From: Streptomyces sp. NBC_00376
GTDB taxonomy: Bacteria; Actinomycetota; Actinomycetes; Streptomycetales; Streptomycetaceae
Direction: 5' to 3'
Assembly: GCF_036077095.1 (NCBI RefSeq)
Contig: NZ_CP107960.1
Location: 6,386,001 to 6,450,000, forward strand
DNA: 64,000 nt
In this document: in pieces, positions 17,578 to 26,224 of the stretch
Numbering within the stretch: position 1 is the first letter of the stretch
Layout: each line of letters starts with the position of its first letter
Notes under the pieces: model-generated
Told to the model about the DNA's origin: nothing
What the model saw: the letters and a program-made list of their open reading frames with translations, nothing else
The model's database searches: none
Program-made: the position numbers and the translations under genes

Positions 17578-18573
17578 ATGGGCTGGACGGTCCTCTACAT
17601 CGCGTTCGGAATCGTCGCGCTGTGGCTGCTCGGCGAGGTGCTCCTGCAGTACAAGGCGCGCCTTCGATGGCGGCTGCTCGCCTTCGCGGGCTTCGGCATC
17701 GTGGTCGTCGGCGTGCTGATGCCGTCGGTGTTCGTCATCGTCCTCGGCACGATCGCCTTCGCGACCGGCCAGACGTACGTCACGCTCTCCTTCCGGCGCG
17801 GCTTCTCCACCGGCTGGGCCATAGGGGGCAGCCCCGGCGAGAGCCGTCGTCGCCGCGGCGGCGGCGACCGGGAGGGCCGTGGGCCCACCCTCCAGGTGTC
17901 GGACCTGGAGATGGCGTACGACGAGGGGGCCCCGCAGCCCTCGGCCCCCGGAACTCCGCCCCCCGGGCCTCCGGCCGCCGCGGTCTACGAGCCCGAGCCG
18001 ATGCCGGACGACACCGGGCAGTACGGCATCTACTCCGACCACCACCGGTCCCAGCAGGAGCAGAGCCGGCAGGAGCAGCCCCAGCCCCAGTACGCCGCCT
18101 ACGACCCGTACGCCGACTCCGCCGCGTACGGTGCGCCGGGCCAGGGCACCTACGCCGGCCAGGACAGCTACGCGGGCCAGGACGCCTACACCGGGCAGGA
18201 CCCGCTCGCCGGTCAGTACGACTACGGCACCGACCGGCAGCAGTACGCCGCCTACTCCGACCCGTACATCGGGACCGGCACCACCGGCGGCTCCCCGCAG
18301 TACGACGCGTACGACAGCCACGGCAACGGCAGCGGCAACAACTACGACGGCGGCAACAACTACGACAGCTTCGGTGGCCGGCAGGAGTACACCGCCGACC
18401 CGTACGCCCAGCAGTACGGCCCCGATACTCCGCCGGGTGGTGTCTGGGTGCCGCAGCAGCGCGAGGGCGAGCAGTACCCGGTCGCACCGCCGGAGCCGCC
18501 CGCGCCGCCCGCTCCGTACCCGAACGGCTACAACAACGGCAACGGCTACGACGAGCAGCAGTACCGCTACTGA
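17578..18573 (+). CDS. membrane protein with a Tyr/Gln/Gly-rich low-complexity tail
   Basis: A 331-aa protein with two or three hydrophobic helices in the first ~85 residues (TVLYIAFGIVALWLLGEV, a second near 40-65), then a basic stretch (SRRRRGGGDREG) and about 220 residues of disordered Pro/Tyr/Gln/Asn/Gly-rich sequence. Around residues 190-215 the tail has repeats of the form YAGQDSYAGQDAYTGQD, and later NGNGSGNNYDGGNNYD. The C-terminus is YDEQQYRY. The composition resembles phase-separating, prion-like regions. No enzymatic domain is visible. ATG with an AGGAGG RBS. Function unknown. Confidence 0.85.
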   Translation: MGWTVLYIAFGIVALWLLGEVLLQYKARLRWRLLAFAGFGIVVVGVLMPSVFVIVLGTIAFATGQTYVTLSFRRGFSTGWAIGGSPGESRRRRGGGDREGRGPTLQVSDLEMAYDEGAPQPSAPGTPPPGPPAAAVYEPEPMPDDTGQYGIYSDHHRSQQEQSRQEQPQPQYAAYDPYADSAAYGAPGQGTYAGQDSYAGQDAYTGQDPLAGQYDYGTDRQQYAAYSDPYIGTGTTGGSPQYDAYDSHGNGSGNNYDGGNNYDSFGGRQEYTADPYAQQYGPDTPPGGVWVPQQREGEQYPVAPPEPPAPPAPYPNGYNNGNGYDEQQYRY

Positions 18574-18634
18574 CGGCGGGCCGGCCGCCCGGGGCCGCCG
18601 GATCGCGGCCGGGCCCGGCCGTCGGCCTTCCGGG

Positions 18635-20152
18635 TCATTGCGAGCCGCGGAAGCCGTCGCCCTCCACGATCAGCCCGGCGACCAGCGCTCCGGACATGCC
18701 CGCGTGCGCGAGCCCGCCGCCCGGGTGCGACCAGCCGCCCGCGGCGTAGAGCCCCGGCAGCCGGGTGCGATTGCCCGGGTGCAGATACGCGCCGCCCGCC
18801 CCGGCCAGCGCGGGCGCGGGCACCGAACCGCCCTCGGCGCCGGTGTCGGCAGCCGTCTCGGCCGGCGTCCGCACCTCGGCCCGCAGCAGCCGCTCCCGTA
18901 TCCCGGGCACGGCCGCGGACGCCGCCTCGATCAGCGAATCGGCGTACCGCTCGCGCACCGCCGGGTCCGTCCATTCCACCGCGCCGTGCGGGGCCACCGT
19001 CGCCATCAGCGTCACCGCCTCGTGGCCGTCGTCGGGGCGGGTCGACGGGTCGTCAGGGCGCAGCACCGTCACCGTGGGACGCTCGGCGAGCCGGCCGCCG
19101 AACACCGCCTCGCGCTCCGCCGTACCGTCCGCCGCGTGCACCACCGTCCGGTGCACGGCATCCGCGGGCCGGGCGCCGCGCAACGAGAGCAGAACCATGA
19201 ACCGGCCCGGCACCGCCCCCTGCTCCGGCCCCGGCCGCACCGTCACGTCACCGTCCTGCCGAAGCTCCTGACCGGGCACCAGCCCCGCCCACGGCCGGGC
19301 CCCCAGCACCACATGACCGGCCTCCGCGACCGTCCCGTCCACGAGCTCCACGCCCGCCGCCCGGCCGTCCTTCTCGACGACCCGGGCCACCTCGGCGCCG
19401 AAGACGAACTCCACCTTCCGGGCCAGGCACCGCTCGTACACGGCCCGCGCCAGGGCCCGTATCCCGCCGGAGACGTACCAGCTGCCGAACGTCTCCTCCA
19501 TGTACGGCAGCAGGGCGGCCGCCGCCGGTGCGCGCAGCGGGTCGAGCCCGTACGACAGGGCGTACCCGTCGAGGAGCGCGGCCAGCCGGGGGTCCGCCAG
19601 CTCCCACGCGCCGATCTCCGCGACCGTGCCCGCCTGCCGGGCGGAGCGCAGCAGGCGGCGCTGCCGGAGCGCCGGATACGGATCGCGGCCGAGCACCTGC
19701 CAGTCGGAGCGCAGGGGTTCCTCCAGGAGCGGACGCCGGGACCGGTCCCAGGCATCGCGCGCCCGGTCCAGGAACCCGCCCCAGGCCGCGCCCGCACCGC
19801 CGCCGAGCGCGCCGTCCAGCGCGGAGACGACCCCGGCCCGTGAGGCGTTCGGCAGCGAGACGGCGGTGCCGTCGGCGAACAGATGGCGGCTCGCCGGATC
19901 GACCTGGGTCATGGTGACGCACCGCTCCAGCGGCTCCTTGCCGGTCTTCACGAACAAGTCGCGGTAGACGGCGGGCAGATGCAGCAGCGCCGGACCGGTG
20001 TCGAAGACGAAGCCCTCATGGGCATACCGGCCGACCGAGCCGCCGAAGGTCTCCGACCGCTCGTGCACCGTCACCCGGTGGCCTGCCACGGCGAGCCGGG
20101 CGGCCGCCGCCATCGCGCCCATCCCGGCGCCGATCACCGCAATACGTGCCAT
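18635..20152 (-). CDS. phytoene desaturase-like FAD-dependent oxidoreductase
   Basis: Flavoprotein of 505 aa in the CrtI/amine-oxidase superfamily. It has an N-terminal FAD fold (AVIGAGMGAMAAAARLAVAGH) followed by HERSETFGGSVGRY, GFVFDTGPALLHLP, and near the C-terminus GLYAAGGWSHPGGGLAHAGMSG, the CrtI-type FAD-closing motif. No carotenoid genes adjoin it, so the substrate is unknown. The start is at MARIAV (20152), with aagg upstream; the frame extends to 20173. Same strand as the DUF4126 gene 30 bases upstream, probably an operon. Confidence 0.85.
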   Translation of the reverse strand: MARIAVIGAGMGAMAAAARLAVAGHRVTVHERSETFGGSVGRYAHEGFVFDTGPALLHLPAVYRDLFVKTGKEPLERCVTMTQVDPASRHLFADGTAVSLPNASRAGVVSALDGALGGGAGAAWGGFLDRARDAWDRSRRPLLEEPLRSDWQVLGRDPYPALRQRRLLRSARQAGTVAEIGAWELADPRLAALLDGYALSYGLDPLRAPAAAALLPYMEETFGSWYVSGGIRALARAVYERCLARKVEFVFGAEVARVVEKDGRAAGVELVDGTVAEAGHVVLGARPWAGLVPGQELRQDGDVTVRPGPEQGAVPGRFMVLLSLRGARPADAVHRTVVHAADGTAEREAVFGGRLAERPTVTVLRPDDPSTRPDDGHEAVTLMATVAPHGAVEWTDPAVRERYADSLIEAASAAVPGIRERLLRAEVRTPAETAADTGAEGGSVPAPALAGAGGAYLHPGNRTRLPGLYAAGGWSHPGGGLAHAGMSGALVAGLIVEGDGFRGSQ

Positions 20153-20182
20153 GTCAGTGACCTTAACGGCCACCGCCGACAG

Positions 20183-20800
20183 TCACCCCGGTGGCCGGGG
20201 CGAACCCGCTCCGGCCAGGCGTTTCTCCTCCCGCCGCTGGGCTCTGCGGCGCATGAACCGGCGGATTCTGGAGGCCAGGAAGGCCACTATGACGATGCCC
20301 AGCAGCAACAGCGTCCCCGCGACGACCGCGGCCGCCACCGGATGGAAGATCGCGAAGGTGACGATCCCGGCGACGCCCAGGTCCTCGGCGATGCTCACGG
20401 CGATATTGCTGAACGGCTCGGGGGAGGAGTTGACCGCCATCCTGGTGCCCGCCTTCACCAGATGGCTCATCAGCGCGGTGGAACCGCCGATCGCCGCCGC
20501 CGCGAGCTCCGGCAGCGAACCGCTCTCGCCGGCCAGCAGCGCGGCCACGACGGCACCGGCGAGGGGCCTGATGACGGTGTGCACCGAGTCCCAGACCGAG
20601 TCCACGTACGGGATCTTGTCCGCGACCACCTCGCACAGGAAGAGCACACCGGCCACCACGAGGACATCGGTGCGTTGCAGCGACGCGGGCACCTCGTCGC
20701 TCAGACCGGTGACGCCGAACAGGCCGAGCAGCAGGGCCACCGCATAGGCGTTGATCCCGCTCGCCCAGCCGCTTGTGAATACCAGAGGAAGTACGGACAC
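20183..20800 (-). CDS. DUF4126 membrane protein
   Basis: A 205-aa protein with about five to six hydrophobic segments: SGINAYAVALLLGLFG at the N-terminus, VLVVAGVLFLCEVVADK, then three more, and a basic C-terminal tail (RRFMRRRAQRREEKR). The DKIPYVDSVWD segment and the GGSTALMSHLVKAGTR helix are typical of DUF4126, whose function is not established. GTG start. Upstream lies a 279-bp region without genes. Confidence 0.82.
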   Translation of the reverse strand: MSVLPLVFTSGWASGINAYAVALLLGLFGVTGLSDEVPASLQRTDVLVVAGVLFLCEVVADKIPYVDSVWDSVHTVIRPLAGAVVAALLAGESGSLPELAAAAIGGSTALMSHLVKAGTRMAVNSSPEPFSNIAVSIAEDLGVAGIVTFAIFHPVAAAVVAGTLLLLGIVIVAFLASRIRRFMRRRAQRREEKRLAGAGSPRPPG

Positions 20801-21079
20801 GGACGCGATCGTAACCAGATGGCGTAACGCCGGGGGAGGGGTTCGGAGCGCAGCCCTGAGTATCCGTACCTAGACGAGGAGATGAGTAGGTGTGCGGATG
20901 GGTTCCCACCTGCGCGGACGGGAGAGTGGAGCCCACGGAGAGGGCGCGGCTCCGCACCGCCGGCACGGGGCGGCGGAACGGTCGCGGCGCTCCCTCCGGT
21001 CGGGGGAGTACCACGGAGAGCTTGTGGACCACGGGGGAGAACGAGGTCACGGGGGAAGGCTCTCCGGCAGCACGGAAGA
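20801..21079. other. non-coding region upstream of the DUF4126 gene
   Basis: I see no convincing gene here. Open frames on the plus strand start at ATGs near 20883-20892 but have Arg/Gly-rich, non-biological composition. The segment near 20861-20890 (gtatccgtacctag and gaggagatgagtagg) looks promoter- or leader-like, but its strand and function are unclear. The region probably carries the DUF4126 promoter. Confidence 0.4.
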
Positions 21080-21127
21080 CGCCGGTCCGGCGCAGGCTCG
21101 GGGGGATCGAGCCTCGCCGGACCGGCG
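21080..21127 (-). terminator. strong terminator after the TetR gene
   Basis: A 13-bp perfect outer stem (21080-21092 with 21115-21127), one bulged base, then a 7-bp inner stem (21094-21100 with 21108-21114) and a 7-nt loop. It lies 36 bases past the TetR stop on the minus strand. It is also followed by a pyrimidine run (ttcttctctgt) on the plus strand, so it may act in both directions. Confidence 0.8.
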
Positions 21128-21163
21128 TTCTTCTCTGTGCGGCAGGGCCCTGGCCCCGGACGG

Positions 21164-21775
21164 TCAGCGTCCGCTGACCCGCCCGTGCAGGAGCAACGAC
21201 AGCGCCGAGTGCACATCGTCGATCGAACGCTCAGGCTGGAACGCCTGCCAGTCCAGGGCCGCCACCAGCACCATGCCGACCAGCGCGGCAGCCGTCAGCG
21301 GGATGTCGATCTCCTCGCTCAGCTCACCGTTGCCCACACCCTCGCGCAGCACCTGCTCGACCACCGCGACGGCCTCCTGACGCACCACCAGGAGGGTGCC
21401 CTGCCAGGCCCGGTTGGTGCGCCACAGCTCCGCGACGTACAGCTGGGTGAAGGCGGGATAGCGGTCGATGAAGACCAGGCCGGCCCGGATCATCGCGTCC
21501 AGGGCCTCGACCCGGGTGCCGCCTCGCTCCCCGGTCTCCTCGGCCGCGGAGCGCAGCGAGGCCGTCAGCAGCCCCACGCCGTGACGCAGCAGCTCCTCGA
21601 AGAGCTCGGTCTTGCTCTTGAAGTTGTAGTAGACCGTGCCCTTGGCGACCCCGGCGCGCTCGGCGATCTCGTCGACCGTGGTCGCCGAGAAGCCCTTCTC
21701 GGCGATGAGCGTCACGGCCGCTTCGTACAGCTTCTGCCGGGTGGCCCGGCGCCGCGTGGTGCTGCTGCTTTCCAT
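21164..21775 (-). CDS. TetR-family transcriptional regulator
   Basis: A 203-aa repressor with an N-terminal TetR helix-turn-helix (about residues 10-58: ATRQKLYEAAVTLIAEKGFSATTVDEIAERAGVAKGTVYYNFKSK in outline) and a C-terminal helical ligand-binding domain. It is the last gene of a minus-strand operon after an ABC ATPase and a YhgE/Pip protein. A 26-bp palindrome upstream of the first gene is the likely operator, giving autoregulation of all three. ATG at 21775; the frame is open far upstream but that part is not protein-like. The ligand is unknown. Confidence 0.93.
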   Translation of the reverse strand: MESSSTTRRRATRQKLYEAAVTLIAEKGFSATTVDEIAERAGVAKGTVYYNFKSKTELFEELLRHGVGLLTASLRSAAEETGERGGTRVEALDAMIRAGLVFIDRYPAFTQLYVAELWRTNRAWQGTLLVVRQEAVAVVEQVLREGVGNGELSEEIDIPLTAAALVGMVLVAALDWQAFQPERSIDDVHSALSLLLHGRVSGR

Positions 21776-21804
21776 GCCCCCGATTCTCACAGGTTCCGGC
21801 GTGC

Positions 21805-23892
21805 TCACAGGCTCAGTTCCGGGTGGAGCCGGTCCAGGGTCCACACCTGCTTGCGGCGCGCGGCCACCGCGGTCAGGGCGAGCGCCCCCGCAGTGAAGGC
21901 CAGCAGCACCGCGCTGCCCTGCCAGACCGGGCCCAGGTCGCCACCCGTGATCAGCCGGCGCAGCCCCTCGACGATGTAACTCATCGGCAGATAGGGGTGG
22001 ATCGCGTTGAAGAACCCGGGGCTGGTCTGGACGGGATACGTTCCCCCGGCCGAGGTCAGCTGGAGCATCAGCACCGCCAGTACGAGGATCCGTCCCGCGG
22101 CTCCGAACCGGGCGTTCAGCCACTGCACGATGGCCGCGAAGCAGCAGGTCACCAGTGCCAGGAAGCCGACCGTTCCGGCGGCGCGGGCCATCTGCAGACC
22201 GAGCCCCCAGTGCAGTACCGACATCAGCGCCGCCACCTGGAGCAGACCGATCGCGGCCACCGGCAGCCAGCCCGCGAACGCGATCCGCCAGGCGGAGGCC
22301 CCGGCGGCGAGCGCGCGCCGGTTGAGCGGCTGGATCAGCATGTAGGCCACCATCGCGCCGACCCAGAGGGAGAGCGGGATGAAGTACGGCGCGAAGCCGG
22401 TGCCGTAGTTGGGGGCCGCGTGCAGCGACTGGGAGGCCAGCTGCACCGGGTCGGCCATGACCCCGGTACGGGCGTCGCGGTCCTTCTTGTCGTAGTCGGG
22501 GATCATGCCGACGCCGTCGTTGAGTCCCTCGGCCAGGGTGGTCGAGCCGTCGCCGAGCCGGATCAGCCCGCTGTCCAGGTTCGTCGCGCCCTTCTTGAGG
22601 TCGCTCACGCCGGAGTCCAGGTCGGCGGAGCCGGTCCTGGCAGTGGTCAGGCCGGTGTGCAGGTCGTCGGCGCCCTTGGCGACCTTGTGGGCGCCGGAGT
22701 TGAGCGTGTTGATCTTCTTGACCGCGGACTCCAGGTCCTCGCCCAGGTGCGGCGCGCGCTCGGCCAGGTCGTCGGCCTGCCGCTGGAGGGTGGTCAGCTG
22801 GTTGCTCAGCTTCTTCAGGTCCCCGTTCTGGTTCGTGACCAGTACGTTCACGTCGTCGGCGACCTTCGCGACATCGGCCGCCGCGGTCATGGCGCGCTTC
22901 AGCGGCGGGCAGAGATCGGGGTCGGCGGGCTGCTGGTCCACGCAACTGGTGCGGTGGATCCCGGCCAGGTCGTCGGAGGCCGTGTGGGCGTCGGTGGCCG
23001 CGGTGGGCGCCGCCTCGACGAGCAGATCGAGGTTGTGCCGCACGGTCTTCGAGGTGTCGGAGACCAGCCGGGCGGTGTCGCCGATCGACTTGCCGTTGTC
23101 CTTCAGGAACGGGCGGACGTCGGCCGCCACCCCGTTCACCTTGTCGGCGAGCTGCTGGGTGCCGTCGGCCACCTGCCGGGAGCCGGTCTCCAGATCGCCC
23201 GCGCCCTTGTTCAGCTTGACGATCCCTCCGGCCAGCCGCCCGCTGCCGGCCTTGGCGTCCTTCAACCCGTCCGCGAGGTCCTGCGATCCCTTCTTGGCCT
23301 TGCCGATGCCGCCCTTGAGGTCGTCGGCCCCCTTGGCGGCCTTCGCCGTCGCATCGTGGAGGTCGGAGAAGTTGATGAAGATCCGGTCGTAGAAGCTGCG
23401 CGAGGCGTTGGTCGACGCGGCGGTGCGCACCTCGGAGAAGACCGTCCGGGAGATCTGCCCGACGATGTAGTTGTTGGCGTCGTTGGTCCGCACCTGGAGG
23501 GCGCCGGTCTCGGGGGAGTCGCCCGAACTGGACGCGATCTGCTTGCTGAAGTCCGACGGCATGGTGAGCGAGAGGTAGTACGTCCCGTCCTCCACGCCCT
23601 TGCCGGCCTCGGCGGAGCTCACCTCGTGCCAGTCGAAGACCTTGGAGTCGAGGAGCTTGCCGGTGATCTCGTCGCCGGCCGTGATGCGCTCGCCGGCGAC
23701 GGTGGCGCCCTTGTCGTTGTTGACCAGTGCGACGGGGATCTTGTCGAGGCGGCCGTACGGGTCCCAGAAGGACCACAGGTACAGCGCGCCGTAGAGCAGC
23801 GGCAGGAGCAGCAGTGCGACGAGCGCGGCGCGCGGCAGCTTCCCCCTGCCGAAGCGCCTGAGCTCAAGCGCGGCCAGTCTCGGCGAACGCAT
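21805..23892 (-). CDS. YhgE/Pip-type ABC-2 membrane protein
   Basis: A 695-aa membrane protein with one N-terminal transmembrane helix, a large extracellular region (about 35-500) and a C-terminal block of five to six helices of ABC-2 transporter type. The outside part begins with IPVALVNNDKGA and YYLSLTMPSDFS, typical of YhgE/Pip proteins. It then runs into long repetitive Ala/Asp/Gly/Lys heptad-like segments (KAAKGADDLKGG, KGAGDLETGS, LDSGVSDLKKGATNLDSG), likely coiled coil. Relatives include phage-infection protein and type VII-related membrane factors. Its start overlaps the ATPase gene by 29 bases. Role in efflux or envelope function is inferred. Confidence 0.9.
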   Translation of the reverse strand: MRSPRLAALELRRFGRGKLPRAALVALLLLPLLYGALYLWSFWDPYGRLDKIPVALVNNDKGATVAGERITAGDEITGKLLDSKVFDWHEVSSAEAGKGVEDGTYYLSLTMPSDFSKQIASSSGDSPETGALQVRTNDANNYIVGQISRTVFSEVRTAASTNASRSFYDRIFINFSDLHDATAKAAKGADDLKGGIGKAKKGSQDLADGLKDAKAGSGRLAGGIVKLNKGAGDLETGSRQVADGTQQLADKVNGVAADVRPFLKDNGKSIGDTARLVSDTSKTVRHNLDLLVEAAPTAATDAHTASDDLAGIHRTSCVDQQPADPDLCPPLKRAMTAAADVAKVADDVNVLVTNQNGDLKKLSNQLTTLQRQADDLAERAPHLGEDLESAVKKINTLNSGAHKVAKGADDLHTGLTTARTGSADLDSGVSDLKKGATNLDSGLIRLGDGSTTLAEGLNDGVGMIPDYDKKDRDARTGVMADPVQLASQSLHAAPNYGTGFAPYFIPLSLWVGAMVAYMLIQPLNRRALAAGASAWRIAFAGWLPVAAIGLLQVAALMSVLHWGLGLQMARAAGTVGFLALVTCCFAAIVQWLNARFGAAGRILVLAVLMLQLTSAGGTYPVQTSPGFFNAIHPYLPMSYIVEGLRRLITGGDLGPVWQGSAVLLAFTAGALALTAVAARRKQVWTLDRLHPELSL

Positions 23893-24667
23893 CGGCCGTT
23901 CCTTCCTCGGTCGTGTTCTCCCCGGTCGGGTTCTCTTCGGCCGCGTCCTCCCCGGCCGTCCTTCCTTCGGCAGCGGCGTCCGTGCGCAGGGTGATCGCGT
24001 TCTCGGGGGCCTGGCTGCAGACGGCGAGCACGGTAGTGCCGCTGTCCGCGACGGACTGCAGCAGCTCCCAGGCCTCGGTGCGTTCGGCGTCGGAGAGCTT
24101 GAGATCGGTGTCGTCCACCGCCAGCAGCCGGGGGCCGCCGATCAGTGCGAGTGCGATGGAGAGCCGCAGCGCCTCCAGCCGCTCCAGATCCCGTACGGAG
24201 GTCCGCTCGGCCTTGGGCAGGGTGGCCGGGTCGAGTCCGGCGGCGTCCAGCGCCGCGTCGATCCGTCCCTGGGCCGTGGCGATCCGCTCGGCACGCGGGC
24301 GCAGCAGGGTGCGCAGCGAACCGTCGAAGCGGCGCTGCAGCAGGGCCCGTTCGCGCAGGTGCTCGGCGACGGTGAAGGCCGGGTCGAGCTCGCTGACCCC
24401 GGGGACGGGGCCCAGCGCGGCGATGCGGCGTACGGCGGCCATCTTGCGCGGCAGGCGCAGCCCGCCGATCTTCGCGTGGCCCTCGGTGGGGCGCATCCGG
24501 CCGGTGAGAGCGAGCAGCAGGCAGGTGCGGCCCGAGCCGGAGGGGCCCTCGATGGCCACCAGCGAGCCGGGCCCGGCATCGATCCCGATGCCTCGGAAGG
24601 CCCAGCCGCGCGGCCCCTTGAGGCCGAAATCCTCGGCGGTGACGGATGCCCCGTGCGGGCTGTCCAC
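23864..24667 (-). CDS. ABC transporter ATP-binding protein (degenerate)
   Basis: A 267-aa ATPase with Walker A GPSGSGRT. Walker B reads LLAVDDTD, with Asp where the catalytic Glu is normal, and the LSGGQ signature is not recognisable (VRDLERLEALRLSIA in its place). It may hydrolyse ATP poorly or act as a regulatory subunit. The last ~40 residues are acidic and low-complexity (EGRTAGEDAAEENPTGEN). GTG start 15 bases downstream of the palindromic operator. The overlapping YhgE/Pip gene is its probable membrane partner. Confidence 0.82.
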   Translation of the reverse strand: MDSPHGASVTAEDFGLKGPRGWAFRGIGIDAGPGSLVAIEGPSGSGRTCLLLALTGRMRPTEGHAKIGGLRLPRKMAAVRRIAALGPVPGVSELDPAFTVAEHLRERALLQRRFDGSLRTLLRPRAERIATAQGRIDAALDAAGLDPATLPKAERTSVRDLERLEALRLSIALALIGGPRLLAVDDTDLKLSDAERTEAWELLQSVADSGTTVLAVCSQAPENAITLRTDAAAEGRTAGEDAAEENPTGENTTEEGTADAFAETGRA

Positions 24668-24681
24668 AGACCCTCCCCCTG

Positions 24682-24707
24682 TTTTGAACTGACCGGTCAG
24701 TTCAAAA
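24682..24707. promoter_or_regulatory. 26-bp palindromic TetR operator
   Basis: Perfect 26-bp palindrome centred between 24694 and 24695, core AACTGACCGGTCAGTT with TTTTG/CAAAA flanks. The GACCGGTC core is typical of TetR-family operators. It lies 15 bases upstream of the ATPase GTG and about 130 bases from the divergent HEPN gene, which it might also influence. Confidence 0.88.
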
Positions 24708-24835
24708 AGGTAGCCCGAACTTGCGAACGAAGCAAAAGAGCAGGTCAGAGCGGGGTCGAGGTCGATTGTCAGTGGTGCCCCTCACGATGGATACATACGG
24801 CCACGGAGCCGTTACACGAGACAGGAGGTTTCGTC

Positions 24836-25363
24836 ATGGCCCACTCGTCCGCAGCAGCCGCACCCCGGCGCCGCGCAGACGGCCCTGCCCCCTCACTGAC
24901 CGGCCCGGCAAGCGATGTCCACCCCGTTCTGCGCCGCACCACGGCGCCGCCCGCCGCCCTCGATCTGCTCGCCAAGGCCCGCACCGGCCTCGACGAGGCC
25001 GCCGTTCTCGATGTGCCGAACGAGCGGTATGCCACCGCCCACCTCGCAGCGCTGCGCACCGCGGCCGCGGTGCTCGCGGCGCGGGCCCGTCCGGAGACGT
25101 CCGGGCGGCGCCGGGAGCGCATCCGCAGCGCCTGGGAGCTCCTGCCCGAAATAGCCCCCGAGCTGACCGAGTGGAGCGCGCTGTTCGCCTCCGGTGCCCG
25201 CCGCCGGGCCCGCGCGGAAGCCGGCATACCCGGCGCCGCGACCCGGCGGGACGCGGACGACCTGCTCCGTGACGCGGCGATGTTCCTGCGTCTGGTCGAG
25301 CGGCTGCTGGTGCTCCAGCCGGTGCTCCCGCAGGCCAGGAGGGAGCGGCCCGACGCGGGATGA
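24836..25363 (+). CDS. SAV_6107-type HEPN domain protein
   Basis: A mostly helical protein of 175 aa matching the SAV_6107 HEPN family of actinobacteria. HEPN proteins include RNases of toxin-antitoxin, CRISPR and other RNA-targeting systems, whose active site is Rx4-6H. Here Arg64 and His69 (RYATAH) fit that motif inside the second helix. Trp-containing helices follow (SAWELLPEIAPELTEWSALF). No nucleotidyltransferase (MNT) antitoxin is adjacent. ATG at 24836 with an AGGAGG RBS. The frame is open upstream to 24359 but overlaps the ATPase gene. RNase activity is inferred. Confidence 0.82.
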   Translation: MAHSSAAAAPRRRADGPAPSLTGPASDVHPVLRRTTAPPAALDLLAKARTGLDEAAVLDVPNERYATAHLAALRTAAAVLAARARPETSGRRRERIRSAWELLPEIAPELTEWSALFASGARRRARAEAGIPGAATRRDADDLLRDAAMFLRLVERLLVLQPVLPQARRERPDAG

Positions 25364-25465
25364 CGGCAGCGGCGGCGTGAGGCAATAGGGTGGGCATTGC
25401 TCGTACCACCTGCACTGTTCACGCTCCGCCGTCCCAGGCGGCACCGTGCCGAGGAGTCATCTGCC

Positions 25466-26224
25466 GTGTCGGACCAGCTGCGCCCCCGCGCCTCCCTCCG
25501 TACCGCCGTGGTCTGGGAGGTCCTCAAGGACGCCCTCGACCACCGGGTGAAGGCGACCGGCAGGGACGCCCTGGATGTCCTGGACACCGGCGGCGGCACC
25601 GGCAACTTCGCGGTGCCGGTCGCCCGTCTCGGCCACCGCGTCACGGTCGTCGACCCCAGCCCCAACGCGCTCTTCGCGCTGGAGCGCCGCGCGGCCGAGG
25701 CCGGGGTCGCCGACCGGGTCCGCGGGGTCCAGGGCGACATCCACGGCCTGTTCGAGGTGGTCGAGCGCGGTGGGTACGACGCGGTGCTGTGCCACGGCGT
25801 CCTGGAGTACGTGGACGACCCGGCCGAGGGCGTACGCAATGCCGTGGCGGCGCTCCGGCCGTCCGGTGCGCTCAGCCTGCTCGCCGCCGGGCTCGGCGGT
25901 GCCGTCCTGGCCCGGGCGCTCGCCGGCCACTTCACCGAGGCCCGGCAGGCGCTCGGTGACCCGGCGGGCCGCTGGGGCGAAGGCGACCCGGTGCCCCGGC
26001 GCTACACCGCGGAGCAGCTCACCGAGCTGGTCTCCGGCGCCGACGTCGAGGTCGGCGCGGTCCACGGCGTACGGATCTTCGCGGACCTCGTGCCGGGCGT
26101 CCTGGTGGACACGGAGCCCGGTGCCGTGGAGGCCCTGCTCAAGCTGGAGTCCGCCGCGGCCGAGCTGCCCGCCTTCCACTCCGTCGCGACGCAGCTGCAC
26201 GTTCTGGGCACGAAGCGCGCCTGA
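25466..26224 (+). CDS. class I SAM-dependent methyltransferase
   Basis: A 252-aa methyltransferase. The SAM-binding motif I is VLDTGGGTGNFAVPVA; the acidic end of strand 2 is VTVVDPSP; GVQGDIHGL and the motif-IV-like YDAVLCHGVLEYVDDP follow. The C-terminal half resembles tRNA/cobalamin-type small-molecule methyltransferases only in general fold, so the substrate is unknown. GTG at 25466 with a gaggag RBS nine bases upstream; the frame extends to 25397. It sits in the conserved block between the HEPN and DUF3040 genes. Confidence 0.88.
   Translation: MSDQLRPRASLRTAVVWEVLKDALDHRVKATGRDALDVLDTGGGTGNFAVPVARLGHRVTVVDPSPNALFALERRAAEAGVADRVRGVQGDIHGLFEVVERGGYDAVLCHGVLEYVDDPAEGVRNAVAALRPSGALSLLAAGLGGAVLARALAGHFTEARQALGDPAGRWGEGDPVPRRYTAEQLTELVSGADVEVGAVHGVRIFADLVPGVLVDTEPGAVEALLKLESAAAELPAFHSVATQLHVLGTKRA

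Noticed and set aside
20883-21079. Small gene or regulatory RNA on the plus strand before the bidirectional terminator
   Set aside because: Open frames there have non-biological composition, no RBS-start pair stands out, and the terminator is explained by the TetR gene.
21164-23776. An 870-codon frame appearing to fuse a long N-terminal part to the TetR domain
   Set aside because: The N-terminal part is a frameshifted shadow of the YhgE/Pip gene. Only the last 203 codons are TetR-like.
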